Positions 19,864 to 31,161 of a DNA stretch of 64,000 bases are shown one piece after another (position 1 is the stretch's first letter; each line of letters starts with the position of its first letter). The notes beneath the pieces were generated by a model. That model made no database searches and was not told where the DNA came from. It saw nothing but the letters and a program-made list of their open reading frames with translations. The position numbers were made by a program, and so were the translations under genes. The stretch comes from Lineus longissimus. Its lineage: Eukaryota; Nemertea; Pilidiophora; Heteronemertea; Lineidae. The stretch covers positions 16,992,599 to 17,056,598 of the forward strand of contig NC_088309.1 of the NCBI RefSeq assembly GCF_910592395.1. The letters run 5' to 3'.

Positions 19864-21600
19864 TGTAGTGTATGAAGGCCTTTAGGCGTCCGAAACCCGA
19901 GTATATGGCAGCACCAAATGTGAGCCAGACCCAGCTCAAATTGTATTGGTAATTGTTGTGTACCAAACGTGGACCGAGAGAGTCATGAAATTCACTTAGG
20001 GCTCTAAGTGGCATATCTTTTACTATGGCTATATCTAGCCTCCACCAGAGGCAATACTAACTAGTATTGGGCAATTCGCCTAACAGCAAATTGCAGACCA
20101 TATCCCTGGTGAAAGTATTTTGTCATGTTGAGAAATTAGGTTTGCACCAGGATATAACCAGATAAATCAGAGGCAAATAACCCTGAATAACCAGCTGAAT
20201 TAGGTTGTGACAGTAGGTGCATCATAAATACTAGAAATAGCGATGGTTCTGGGACTGCAACAACTCAGCATATGGATGGTCAGAATCCAGCAGACAACAA
20301 GCAAATGTAATCTGAATCTCAACATCTTTCGTATCTTTTGACGAGTTTTCTGGTCGAGTGAGGGAAACCAGTTGGCCATCTGATATGGCTGGTGGGGATG
20401 AACGCTCCCAATGTTGGGACGACCAATAAATGGAGTTGAACATTGAATTCCTTTGAAGTGTAGGTTGTGATGAGTCAGGCCAGTTTGTGCATGATTACAA
20501 CATAGGGGTAACTAGTTGCAACAATCCTTTTTTAGTGTAGATTGTGAGGGAATAGTCTTGATCTTTCAATTAATTCCTTTGGTATGGTGCAACAAACCAG
20601 TCCAGTAGATATATACATGGTCATAGCATACGGCATCGAGACAACCAGTATGCAAGGTCACGGCCAGGCCCAAGGGGTATGACCGATCAGCACTAAGAGT
20701 AAAAACGTAACATGCAATAATATCTTTTTAAACTAACTGCCACAGTAGGTTTATTTATTCAGTCTTTTTGAAGTAAAAGTATTACAGTGAAAAAGAACGA
20801 AATACGGCTGGAATATTATACTGGTTTGTCTTCGGACGGCAAATTCAGCACTGCACCGATGTCAAGGTTAAGACGGTTATACGACTTTGCCTCATCAGCT
20901 CCTCGTGGTCAAGGCTCCTATATCCGTGACTGATGCGGTCGCAGAACAGAACAGATGCTGATCATCCCCGTCAGGCTGTAAAACAGAGCGAGGAAATATT
21001 TTAACTTCACCAGAAGTTTTATCATTCATTATTCAGATCAACAGACACTGTTACCTGCTAATAGTCTATGAATTTCATTGTCATAATTCAGAACAAACAC
21101 TTATCACCTTTGCTGACAATATTTTCAGAAGGTGTGTATACATTCGTGTGTCCATGTGTATACGTGCTTTACTGTACATTTCTACAGGAGTGAGCAGGAT
21201 GTACAGAAAAACGATCTCCAAAACTGTTGCTTTCAGCACTCGCGACACGCTAAGCGAGGTTTCAGCAATTATTTTCAGTGAAGGTATATCTCATGTGTAG
21301 AGTCTGGGTGATTTTGAGACATTCTTAGGTGTTTAAGGCGCACAGTTTGATGAAACATGATGAAACTTGCCCGAATTCGTAATTGCGGGGATCTGGAAAC
21401 TTTCGGATGACAAGTTTGCCTCAAAAGATGGACGTGCTCCCTATAATCACCCAAACTAACAGCGAATATATATTCTTAAGATCCTTTTCTTGACCTCTGA
21501 TGAGTTAATTTTGTCTGATGCAGTGTTTCAACACAAATTTGAGGGCGATTACAATCACGAAAAACTCACACTCACCCAGTCTAGAATGCGTAGACGAAAT
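19864..21600. other. Intergenic, no gene recognised
   Basis: No convincing exon or element end. A short stretch at about 20025-20075 (tggctatat...tagcctcca...caatact) resembles the sequence that follows the 77-bp minisatellite at about 24010-24050. The minisatellite may therefore be internal to a larger dispersed element spanning roughly 20.0-24.05 kb. Confidence 0.4.
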
Positions 21601-21843
21601 GTCTGTTGGCTCTTCCATGTAGCGGGTATCCTCCCACCTGTTCAGGGCGGGACAGATCAACGTTGAGCAACTTGCCTAATCGGTAAAAACGCGGGAGGCA
21701 GTGCTATTACCGGAACGTCTGTAAATGCCTGTTGGCTCTTCCATGTAGCGGGTATCCTCCCACCTGTTCAGGTCGGGACAGATCAACGTTGAGCAACTTG
21801 CCTAATCGGTAAAAACGCGGGAGGCAGTGCTATTACCGGAACG
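21601..21843. repeat. 126-bp tandem duplication
   Basis: The block tgttggctcttccatgtagc...ctattaccggaac occurs at about 21604 and again at about 21730, nearly identical (gggcggg versus ggtcggg). Two copies only. Confidence 0.85.
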
Positions 21844-22172
21844 GTTCAGAACCGGCGATTTTCATCAAAAATCACCCGAAAACTCAAAAAGTAAGCAACG
21901 GCTGCAAAAATAAAGTACACGTTGTTCGTTAGCAGGTTATGAAACGTAACCTACCCAAATTTCAGGTCGTTCCGTGCGGCAGTTTCGGAGAAACGTGTCG
22001 AAAACCACATCCCTCGGGTCCTGGCGATCGGCTCAGTAAAAACAATAGACCATATCCACGGAGTTGTGGATATAGTCTAACAATGTCCTCTAGGGAAGAC
22101 ATTGCCACGTCTTTTTGGAGTTTGAGCGACGTTATCGTCTGCTTCACTATGCAGGCTATCTGACAGACGACT

Positions 22173-24018
22173 CCCGTTAGAATCGGCTGCAGAATCTTCT
22201 CAAGAATCTACATGTATTCTTGAGAAGTCACAGTCACGTCACGTTCTATGGCTATATCTTCTCAAGAATCTACATGTATTCTTGAGAACTCGCAGTCACG
22301 TCACGTTCTATGGCTATAGAATCGGTTGCAGAATCTTCTCAAGAATCTACATGTATTCTTGAGAAGTCACAGTCACGTCACATTCTATGGCTACAGAATC
22401 GGCTGCAGAATCTTCTCAAGAATCTACATGTATTCTTGAGAAGTCGCAGTCACATCACATTCTATGGCTATAGAATCTGTTGCAGAATCTTCTCAAGAAT
22501 CTACATGTATTCTTGAGAAGTCACAGTCACGTCACGTTCTATGGCTATAGAATCGGTTGCAGAATCTTCTCAAGAATCTACATGTATTCTTGAGAAGTCA
22601 CAGTCACGTCACGTTCTATGGCTATAGAATCGGTTGCAGAATCTTCTCAAGAATCTACATGTATTTATTGAGAAGTCACAGTCACGTCACGTTCTATGGC
22701 TATAAAATCGATTGCAGAATCTTCTCAAGAATCTACATGTATTCTTGAGAAGTCACAGTCACGTCACGTTCTATGGCTATCGAATCGGTTGCAGAATCTT
22801 CTCAAGAATCTACATGTATTTATTGAGAAGTCACAGTCATGTCACGTTCTATGGCTATAGAATCAGTTGCAGAATCTTCTCAAGAATCTACATGTATTTA
22901 TTGAGAAGTCACAGTCACGTCACGTTCTATGGCTACAGAATCGGTTACAGAATCTTCTCAAGAATCTACATGTATTCTTGAGAAGTCACAGTCACGTCAC
23001 GTTCTATGGCTATAGAATCGGTTGCAGAATCTTCTCAAGAATCTACATGTATTCTTGAGAAGTCACAGTCACGTCACGTTCTATGGCTATCGAATCGGTT
23101 GCAGAATCTTCTCAAGAATCTACATGTATTCTTGAGAAGTCGCAGTCATGTCACGTTCTATGGCTATAGAATCGGTTGCAGAATCTTCTCAAGAATCTAC
23201 ATGTATTTATTGAGAAGTCACAGTCACGTCACATTCTATGGCTATAGAATCGATTGCAGAATCTTCTCAAGAATCTACATGTATTCTTGAGAAGTCACAG
23301 TCACGTCACGTTCTATGGCTATCGAATCGGTTGCAGAATCTTCTCAAGAATCTACATGTATTCTTGAGAAGTCGCAGTCACGTCACGTTCTATGGCTATA
23401 GAATCGGTTGCAGAATCTTCTCAAGAATCTACATGTATTTATTGAGAAGTCACAGTCACGTCACGTTCTATGGCTACAGAATCGGTTACAGAATCTTCTC
23501 AAGAATCTACATGTATTCTTGAGAAGTCACAGTCACGTCACGTTCTATGGCTACAGAATCGGTTGCAGAATCTTCTCAAGAATCTACATGTATTCTTGAG
23601 AAGTCGCAGTCACGTCACGTTCTATGGCTATAGAATCGGTTGCAGAATCTTCTCAAGAATCTACATGTATTTATTGAGAAGTCACAGTCACGTCACGTTC
23701 TATGGCTATAGAATCGGTTGCAGTATCTTCTCAAGAATCTACATGTATTTATTGAGAAGTCACAGTCACGTCACGTTCTATGGCTACAGAATCGGTTACA
23801 GAATCTTCTCAAGAATCTACATGTATTCTTGAGAAGTCACAGTCACGTCACATTCTATGGCTATAGAATCGGTTGCAGGATCTTCTCAAGAATCTACATG
23901 TATTCTTGAGAAGTCACAGTCATGTCACGTTCTATGGCTATAGAATCGGTTGCAGAATCTTCTCAAGAATCCACATGTATTCTTGAGAAGTCACAGTCAC
24001 GTCACGTTCTATGGCTAT
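22173..24018. repeat. 77-bp minisatellite, about 24 copies, with an internal hairpin
   Basis: The unit begins atggctatagaatcggttgc and contains TCTCAAGAAT ... ATTCTTGAGA, complementary 10-base arms around an 8-base loop. Some copies carry one extra base (tatttattgag), giving 78 bp. Because 77 is not a multiple of 3, repeated short open frames cycle through the array and are not a protein. The hairpin arms are better conserved than the spacer (cacgtcacgttctatgg varies). Copies with the extra base are interspersed with normal ones, which suggests higher-order spread. Confidence 0.92.
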
Positions 24019-25157
24019 ATATAGCCTCCAGTGGAGACAATACTTGGAATGTCTTCTTGGGATGAATACTACTGTAAGTCGCCAAATCATCGTTTTGTTT
24101 TTGCCTGATTTGCAAATAATCTGTTGCTCGCAAAAATTATAAATCGGGAAAAAAACCTTTTGATAGGAATAGCCGAGAGAAGTTGTCAATCTACCAAAAT
24201 AAAAAATCGCGAAAACTTTTTTTCAGAAATTTTCCCTAATCTCAAAAATAGAACGGCATGAAAATCTAACAATTAACAGTTTTCTGTCATAATCACATGA
24301 GTTTCAGACCAGAATAGAATTGTAATCTAACTTGTTACCTCAGGGTGACAGGCGCAGATATTTCTACCGCATCACTCTGGCTGTCTTCGAAGAACCATAG
24401 ACGAAGGTCACCGAGGAAGATGCAAAATTTGCCAGATGGATATCATCATTGTCATGATAATTAGCAACACAGTTCAAGCTCCAGAACAAGTTGTACTGTA
24501 TCGTTGGGTCAGACTCGTATGTGTAAGTTAGTACTGTAAGTACTTTTGGGGGCAGTCGGAAATGTGGCACCTACTACTTCTTGATGACTGCAACCTGAAA
24601 ATGACCACACCTCCGTTTAGTCCAATCTGTACTTCAAAACGGCACAAAGAAAGGAACCCTGGCACATCCTTATAAGAGATTGACATGTATTTGCAACAAA
24701 ATATATAAATAATTTTCATCATAATTGGTAAAAACTGTATTATATACAGATGCTATTCTTTTTCTATATTCAACATAAAAAATACACAAGACAAGCAAAC
24801 CTACTTACGCTACACGCGTCTCACAATTACATTTACTTACACAATCACAATTCAAAAGCAACAAATCAGTCACTTTTAAACGTCTTCACAAGCAGGGAAG
24901 TGCCCACTCGTATTTTTTTCCCGGGTGGCAAGAGGTTTTCAGTATGTCCACAGCACAGTAAAGAAGTAGGATTTCAAAGTGCGATGAAGAGGTTAACCCC
25001 CACAGAATTCATTGTAACCTCTGCCTTGGAGAATGAAACAGCATTTTGGAAATCGGGTTGCATATAAGGTATTTTTTATTTAAATCATGACACTGATTCA
25101 AGTCCAATTGTGCCACTTGATATGATTCAGCCGAATATAGGGCTTTGCCCTCACAAA
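24019..25157. other. Intergenic, no gene recognised
   Basis: AT-rich sequence with short open frames on both strands (for example around 24364-24722 minus and 24750-25067 plus). None has a domain signature or splice context I would defend. Confidence 0.4.
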
Positions 25158-25343
25158 TGTGACCCGTCACAGCAAAACCAGATGCATGTCGCTTTGAGCT
25201 TGGCAGGTTGAGACGAACTGTTTGTTAACTTCTCGTCTGCCTTTTGTGAAATACGAGCACATCAATTTCCTGCATTATCTTCTGGTGTCATTCAGGCTCA
25301 TCTTTTGTGTGACAAGCGCCTGGTTTTGCTGTGACGGGTCACA
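25158..25343. mobile_element. 186-bp MITE with 24-bp perfect terminal inverted repeats
   Basis: It starts TGTGACCCGTCACAGCAAAA and ends in the exact complement (25320-25343). The terminal 14 bases are themselves a palindrome (TGTGACCCGTCACA-like). Non-coding. The target duplication is unclear because both flanks are A-rich (aaa). Confidence 0.8.
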
Positions 25344-25539
25344 AATAATAAGAGTTTGTCCAGGTTAGTATGAGCATTTTGGGCTTGGATATTCAATTCG
25401 CTGTTAACATCATGCTTCTTTTGTAATCATCATCATCATTATCACGAGTCGTGGATTTCTAATCTTCTGATGAATTGTTCCACATATAGTTTGTCTAAAT
25501 TTGTGCGTGGGATGGTAATAAAAGACTCTCACTAATGAA

Positions 25540-26690
25540 AAGAGAAGAGGCCATTGCGCTCACCGTATAGATATTTTGTGGTTAAGAATTCATGCTGGTT
25601 AAGAAACATGTTATAGTATATAGCCAAATATAAATTTTATGCCACTTATTCCGTGACATTGAAAAGTGGGTCAAATCAAAAACCCATGTGACATATATTA
25701 CTGCATATGGTGGTTAGATGTACCCATGATATCAGATTGGTGGCAATCGGGCAAGCAGTATAACAGTGGTAGTAAAGCAAACGCATTTCTGAGGTTTTCA
25801 GATTTGGCCCCCTGCTGGCCAAGCAATCAATCAGATTGAACCAAACCCCGGCCTCTGAGATCACCTGACTAAAGGGTACGGTACACGTGTACCAAATGTG
25901 AGATCAATGGTCACCGCAGTTATTTGACCGAAACTTTGTGATGGAGGTTATCTTCGGGCAAGTAGTAAAGCAGTTATCGCATTTTTAAGGTTTTCAGATT
26001 TGGCCCCCTGCTGGCCAAGCAGTGAATCTGATCGACCAAACTTCAGCCCGAGATCACCTGAACAGGGTACCGTACATGTGTACCAAATGTGAGACCAATG
26101 TCATTAAGAAACTTGCCATAGTTACACTCAAATGGCCAATTTATGCAATTTGACCTCTGTGACCTTGAAAAGTAGGTCAAATAAAAAACTGGTATAATAT
26201 GTTATGTATCCTTGCTGGGAGAATTTTATTGAAAAAAAGACTCACTTATAAGAGAGTTATCACACTTTTAAAGTTTTCATTTATGGCCCCCTGTTGGTCA
26301 CGTCGAGAATGAGATCGGACTGAAAGTTAAGTGTCGGAGGTCACCTAACCTTTAGGGGTCCTGTGTACAAAGTTTCAAGTTCATAGGCCCAGGGGTTAAG
26401 AAACGTGCCACTGACGTAGGGAGTCTTGTGTACCAAATTTCAAGTTCATAGCTCTAGCGGTTAAGAAACGTGCCATAGTTACACTCAAATGGCGTATTAC
26501 ACCACTTGATCTCTGTGACCTTGAAAATTGGGTCAAAAAAAAACCCCGTAGGATATGTGATGTATCCTTGCTGACCTGGGGGAGGGGGTTCCTGTGTACA
26601 AAGTTTCAAGTTCATAGCTCCAGTGGTTAAGAAACGTGCCACTATTTTTGAAACGATACAGACGATAGACACAGTGGTGTTGTATAGACT
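25540..26690 (-). repeat. Tandem array of a dispersed 'GACCTTGAAAA-GTAGGTCAA' repeat
   Basis: Degenerate units of roughly 300 bp share tgtgaccttgaaaagtaggtcaa, ttggccccctgctggcc, gtgtaccaaatgtgagacc and gttaagaaacgtgcc. The same family, opposite orientation, fills 52960-53850, with fragments at 35640-35755 and 46010-46050. Non-coding. Confidence 0.75.
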
Positions 26691-26956
26691 CCCCTACGGT
26701 GAGCCAAAACCTATGCTTTAAAGGCCATATATCAAGGTTTGAAAACATGCTTGATACTCATGAAATATGTTGAGGGTTAAAAAAACAAGATCCCAGACAT
26801 TAAAAAAATTCTAATAATAAAGTCATTATTTAGTTATTTCAATTTTCAATTTTATACTATTTGAATTTCCCACCACACACAACTTTAGATTAGTTCCACA
26901 TGTGGCCGCTAGGGATTTTTTGATGACGTAGATCAGGTCAGTCAGAACAAAGCAAG

Positions 26957-27109
26957 ATGGCTTCCGCATACAGTTCAGAGAGTGAGAGCAGTGAATTTGA
27001 GGATGTTTTGGTCGATACAGAAGGATATTTAAACGTTGAGCCGTACATGTTCGAGCCATTAATATCACGAGATCATAATGAGAGTGATCATTCGGACGAA
27101 AGTGATTAG
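26957..27109 (+). CDS. Short acidic ORF of the Kolobok-like element (copy 1)
   Basis: ATG at 26957, 50 codons, Ser/Glu/Asp-rich (MASAYSSESESSEFEDVLVD), with a central YMFEPL motif, ending in TAG at 27107-27109. After that stop the frame stays open for about 70 codons in copy 2, with a cysteine-containing segment, so the TAG may be a later mutation in a longer N-terminal region. A similar acidic start with Y-x-F-E-P is, from memory, common in transposon-encoded proteins of invertebrates. Function unknown. Confidence 0.45.
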   Translation: MASAYSSESESSEFEDVLVDTEGYLNVEPYMFEPLISRDHNESDHSDESD

Positions 27110-27504
27110 AATTTGTGGTTAATCAATTTGCATGGCAGATCTGCCGATATAGCAAAGAAGACATTGATAGACGGTTGCAGATGCATAACATGTATGATTT
27201 TTGAACAGACTAATGTTGCACAATATTGTTTTGGCCTCGTCTGTGTTGTATCGCCAGTTATGTCATGACGCTGAACTACTATTGAAAAGTGACGGTATTA
27301 TGCACAATCATCTTGACGTGACGATATAATGCCGTGCAACGTTAGATAGGCCTAGATGTCAGATGACAATAATCTGTCATTGACAGTGGCTGTCACTGAC
27401 ACTGACCTGTGTCGCTGTCACCTTGCTATGGCTGGAACACAAGAAGACACTATGTGGTATCACAGGCCCCAATAGGGCCTACACATTATGTATAACAACC
27501 GACC

Positions 27505-27810
27505 TCAGCAGCCTCGGGCATTAAATGCAATTGACATGGTTGGAACAGCTGTTTTTAACAAGTGGCATTTAATATTCAGTTGGATGCAGATATCCGGCTT
27601 CATGTGATAATCCGTATCGATAAAGTGATCACTGCAAAGTTTGGCCGAAGGCCCAGGCTTCCAACACTCCAAACGTTTGCACTTCCGAATCCACAGCTTC
27701 CTCCTCTCTCGTTCAACTGGCTTTGGAAATTCATGAAAATGGGTCCCATCCGTCATTCGATTGTTCTTTGTGCTATCCTTGACACAATTCGGAGCCACAC
27801 AATACACCAT
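27505..27810 (-). CDS. THAP-domain protein of the Kolobok-like element (copy 1)
   Basis: 101 codons from an ATG at 27810. It is a complete C2CH THAP zinc finger: C-x4-C near the start (MVYCVAPNC), HFHEFP, a tryptophan (KLWIRKC), KLCSDHF giving the C-x2-H pair, and the AVPT box near the end. THAP fingers bind DNA and in Kolobok or P-type transposases recognise the element's ends. Here the finger stands alone, without a catalytic domain. It could act as a repressor or simply be a remnant. Its copy at 51958-52263 differs by only a couple of residues. Confidence 0.8.
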   Translation of the reverse strand: MVYCVAPNCVKDSTKNNRMTDGTHFHEFPKPVERERRKLWIRKCKRLECWKPGPSAKLCSDHFIDTDYHMKPDICIQLNIKCHLLKTAVPTMSIAFNARGC

Positions 27811-28115
27811 AGTGAATGAAACACATTACTTCCAGGTGTGCATAATTAATTAAGGCCCTCCTGCTTTTATGATTGCATGACATGTACAGATAACCTGATC
27901 TACATCACGACTTTTGCTTAACCCGCCGCCTGGCTCTAACAAGCCAGTTGCTAGCCTGATTAGGTAATCAAGTTGTCAAACACATAATTGGCTATATCTT
28001 CAAAATGGATGGAGCTAATTGCATTTGGTTTTCTGTATTGTATAAAGTGTTAGGTACACTTTTGAAATCGTCTTACAGCAGAAAATGGCAAAAAACCTTG
28101 ATATATGGCCTTTAA

Positions 28116-29457
28116 TGAACCTTCCGGCCAAGACAATAGCACAATGATCTCATGTCCCACTTTTATAATTGGCCCAGATAATAAGGTAGGAGGTGTTGTA
28201 TTTCAGAACAAGGATATGACATCAGCATAAAAACAAGACAGACTCTCTTAATATATCTTGCTCTTATTCCTGTTTTTTTTCTTAAATCAAAAAAGTTTCA
28301 AACCTTTTTTTAATTGCTGATTTTATAATGCAGCCACAACTGCACACCATTGTTGTCATTCTCATAAGGTGAACAAAACAAATTCTGACTCTATGGCGAA
28401 AAATTGCATTGAAAACGGTTTACTAGTTTTAGAGATATTGCATGATGTACATGTAGGTGTTACTACATGTATCAATATACAGTATATGAGCTGGACAGTC
28501 ATTATATACAAAATGTACAGCAGATTTAATAGTATACAGAACCCATTACATTATCAATAGTCAAATTGAGTTCCATTACTGCGCCTATTGGACATCCAAA
28601 GACCATCAATGGGATCCATTTGCTCCTGCCTTAAGCCCCTCTGAAAAGTATGGTTCAAAAAGCTACTAAAAGATACTTGTATTGTTCCTACATATATGTA
28701 AGTCCTGCTACTTTATTGTACCTGCTACTAACTACGCACACTGCTAACTATGGTACCCACATTATCATTATGCACAAAAAAACAATACAGAATTACAAGT
28801 ACATGTTTGTAAAAATATTTCAACATAAAATGTCTGATTTCTTCCTAATGAGAGAATTATTTGGAAGAAAATGGATAGATCACATATAAACTCACTTATC
28901 AACAGCAAACACATTACTTAATTCACATAACATTTCGAAGAATGTTTTCTGTAATAAATCAAATGACTTGAGATAAAAGTTTCAACAAAAGACATTATAC
29001 ATGTATATCCATTAGGACAATGGTCGCACTGAAAAAGTGTATTTAAAAGTTCGTGCAAGTCACCAAACTAAACTTTTATCACTTTTTCCGTGCTCCGGAA
29101 ACAAATGCTCTAACTCTATGTACAAGAAAACATGATTTTGATCTTGACATAGTTTTGTTCTATTGGCCATTGGAAAACCAGTAATCAGACAAATAATCTC
29201 TGATCAGAAAGAAATTACAACAAGTTCATCACACCTCGTATAAATACTGTGCGTTTTGTGAATTTTTGCCCACTTGATGGGCACCACATCAGGACAGCCG
29301 GTACCAAAAATATTCAGATCAAGTTGAATTACACACACCAAAAATGATATTTTCACAATACTATCAAAATAATTTTAATATGACAGTCTTTCTCATACAT
29401 AAAACTTCACTTTAAATAATTTTGGAATGAATTTAAGTTTCCTGGAAATTGGAAGTA
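28116..29457. other. Intergenic, AT-rich, no gene recognised
   Basis: No exon-like frame with splice sites and no repeat ends found between the Kolobok-like element and the pogo-like MITE. Confidence 0.4.
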
Positions 29458-29635
29458 CAGTGGAACCTCTGTTAGCGGACACCTCTTTATTAAGAACAAC
29501 ATCTCGATTAAGGACACTAGTTTTGGTCCCAAATTGGTTGTTTCCACGCGATTTGACCTCTCTAATCAGGACACCTCTCTATTAAGGACAGCACTTGTCA
29601 GTCCCGAGGGTGTCCATAATAGAGAGGTTCTACTG
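29458..29635 (+). mobile_element. Pogo/mariner-like MITE, full copy (178 bp)
   Basis: It starts CAGTGGAACCTCTGTTAGCG and ends AGAGAGGTTCTACTG, flanked by TA dinucleotides. Internal blocks tctattaaggaca and its complement pair along the length. The same family recurs at 30656, 35458, 37013, 46411 and 61290. CAGT ends with TA targets fit Tc1/mariner-pogo MITEs. Confidence 0.75.
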
Positions 29636-30023
29636 TATTTAAATGTAACATTGTGTAAGTAGTCTGACACATGATTCAGTAAGGATAGGGCTTACGCCCA
29701 GTAAATCATGACACACATGCAATAAAGTCACTGCATCTCGTTCGTCATTCGACCGTAAAGTTTTCATTCTTCAAAGAAAATTGCACAGTACAAGCAAAAC
29801 AACCAATTTGTTCCCTTAAGGAAAAACATGGAAAGAACTGAATGAAGAGAGATGTGAGCTGCGCAGATACATGTGGTTCTGGGCCGGATGGCTCAATTGG
29901 CAGAAACAGTTACGTTGATATTGGAAATGACTTTTTACCATACAACATCGTCAGTTACGTTTTAACTTGTAATTTTCACCAAAAAAGTTACAAGGTAGGG
30001 AGAAGAACTAGAAAAAGGCCAGA

Positions 30024-30096
30024 GCCGTGAGTGGGATTCGATCCAGCAACATTCAGCAGGACAGGCATACCGCTCTACCCATGTAGCCACCTGGGC
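30024..30096 (-). repeat. tRNA-derived SINE head or tRNA-like sequence
   Basis: On the minus strand the sequence reads gcccaggtggctacatgggtagagcgg (A-box-like TGGCTACATGGGTAGAGCGG), and 30 bases on GGATCGAATCC (B box). The arms are only partly tRNA-like, so I call it SINE-derived rather than a tRNA gene. A second A-box-like string (tggctcaattggcagaa) is on the plus strand at about 29888. Confidence 0.45.
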
Positions 30097-30161
30097 AGAT
30101 GCCAACAATCGAAAAATTTTGCATAATATACACAGGTCCTTATATATATAGTGATATAATG

Positions 30162-30190
30162 CTAACCCTAACCCTAACCCTTACCTTAAC
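30162..30190 (+). repeat. Short telomere-like tract (CCCTAA)n
   Basis: gctaaccctaaccctaaccc followed by degenerate ttaccttaacc. Four to five hexamers, an interstitial telomeric-type sequence. Confidence 0.7.
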
Positions 30191-30499
30191 CGTACCAGGT
30201 GGTGGGGCAGGGGGGTATCGGTCAATTATACCCATCGCGTGCGTATTTAGTCGATTAAAGGGAGCAATTACACACGCGCCCGTGCCCTCTGTATAATACA
30301 AGAAATATAGTAACTAAATGACGATTCCATCTACCAGTATATTTTGGAACTAACAGCAGATGATGTTGTATGTTGATAAGTCAAAATCGTTGATGTTGAT
30401 ATCCGGACATCTACTGAAGCAGATAATGTTTAAGCGCATCGTACATGCTGCGATCTGCGATCATGATCGCATGTGATGAATATTGCTCGTTCGCGTTGG

Positions 30500-30655
30500 C
30501 CATCTCAGGGGCCGGCAACAAAAATTGGTGATCACACTCACAGTGTCTGTTTCTAGCTTCAAGCTTCAACCAAAGTGCACAAAGGCCTTGTTTGGGGACA
30601 GAAGAATTTCGGCGAGTGGTCCCTTTCTTTGGAACAAGCTGCCAGCCAATATCAG
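30500..30655 (+). pseudogene. LINE reverse transcriptase C-terminal fragment
   Basis: The frame contains KCTKALFGDRRISASGPFLWNKLPANIR, which matches the pattern 'YGDRAFSVAAPxLWNSLPxxIR' seen at the C-terminus of CR1/L2-type non-LTR retrotransposon proteins. It is truncated upstream and cut downstream by the pogo-like MITE at 30656. Confidence 0.6.
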
Positions 30656-30810
30656 GCTCTATTGAGGACAACCTCTCTATTAAGGACACTAGGTTTGGTC
30701 CCAAATTGGTACTTTCCATTCAATTTGACCTCTCTAATCTGGACACTTCTCTATTAAGGACAGCATTTGCCAGTCCCAAGAGTGTCCTTTATAATAGAGA
30801 GGTTCTACTG
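30656..30810 (+). mobile_element. Pogo/mariner-like MITE, 5'-truncated
   Basis: Shares ctctattaaggacactagg, tcaatttgacctctctaat and the end gagaggttctactg with the full copy at 29458-29635. The left terminus is missing. Confidence 0.7.
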
Positions 30811-31161
30811 TATTTCAAACCCAGTGATTACCGGTTTAACCAGCAGACAAGAGATATTTTTGTTGCATATAGCAGCGATTATAATTACAGGTTGCTGTGA
30901 TTTAAATGTCTAGTTTGCGTATTGCTTTAGTTAAGCGTTGGCATTATGTCTAACACCGATTGAGTCACAACGCCCAGATCGAAATCAGTTTCTTCAACCC
31001 ATGCGTTCATATTGTACGCTTACATGTATAGATGTATGTACATGTATAGCACTACGGTGCATGCAAACATTATGAACGACCCCAGTTCTAAGTTGGCAGT
31101 CCCATATGAGAGTAGAAAGACCAGACATACAGATAACAATGCGAAATACCGAACTGTTCTC

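Larger units (their letters stand above)
26722..28111. mobile_element. Kolobok-like DNA transposon copy 1 (THAP-encoding, TTAA target)
   Basis: Inverted ends AGGCCATATATCAAGGTTT and its complement are flanked by TTAA on both sides (26718-26721 and 28112-28115). It is 1390 bp, nearly identical to 51176-52564. TTAA target duplication combined with a THAP domain is the signature of Kolobok elements. It carries a short plus-strand ORF near the left end and a convergent THAP ORF near the right end, but no DDE catalytic domain, so it is non-autonomous. Confidence 0.8.

Noticed and set aside
22173-24018. CRISPR-like appearance of the 77-bp array
   Set aside because: Units are repeated in full with no unique spacers, the genome is animal, and there are no cas genes. 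It is a minisatellite.
30024-30096. Functional tRNA gene
   Set aside because: A and B boxes are recognisable, but the acceptor and anticodon stems do not pair well. A SINE origin is more likely.
30162-30190. Chromosome end
   Set aside because: Only four or five telomere-type units, embedded in ordinary sequence with genes on one side and repeats on the other.
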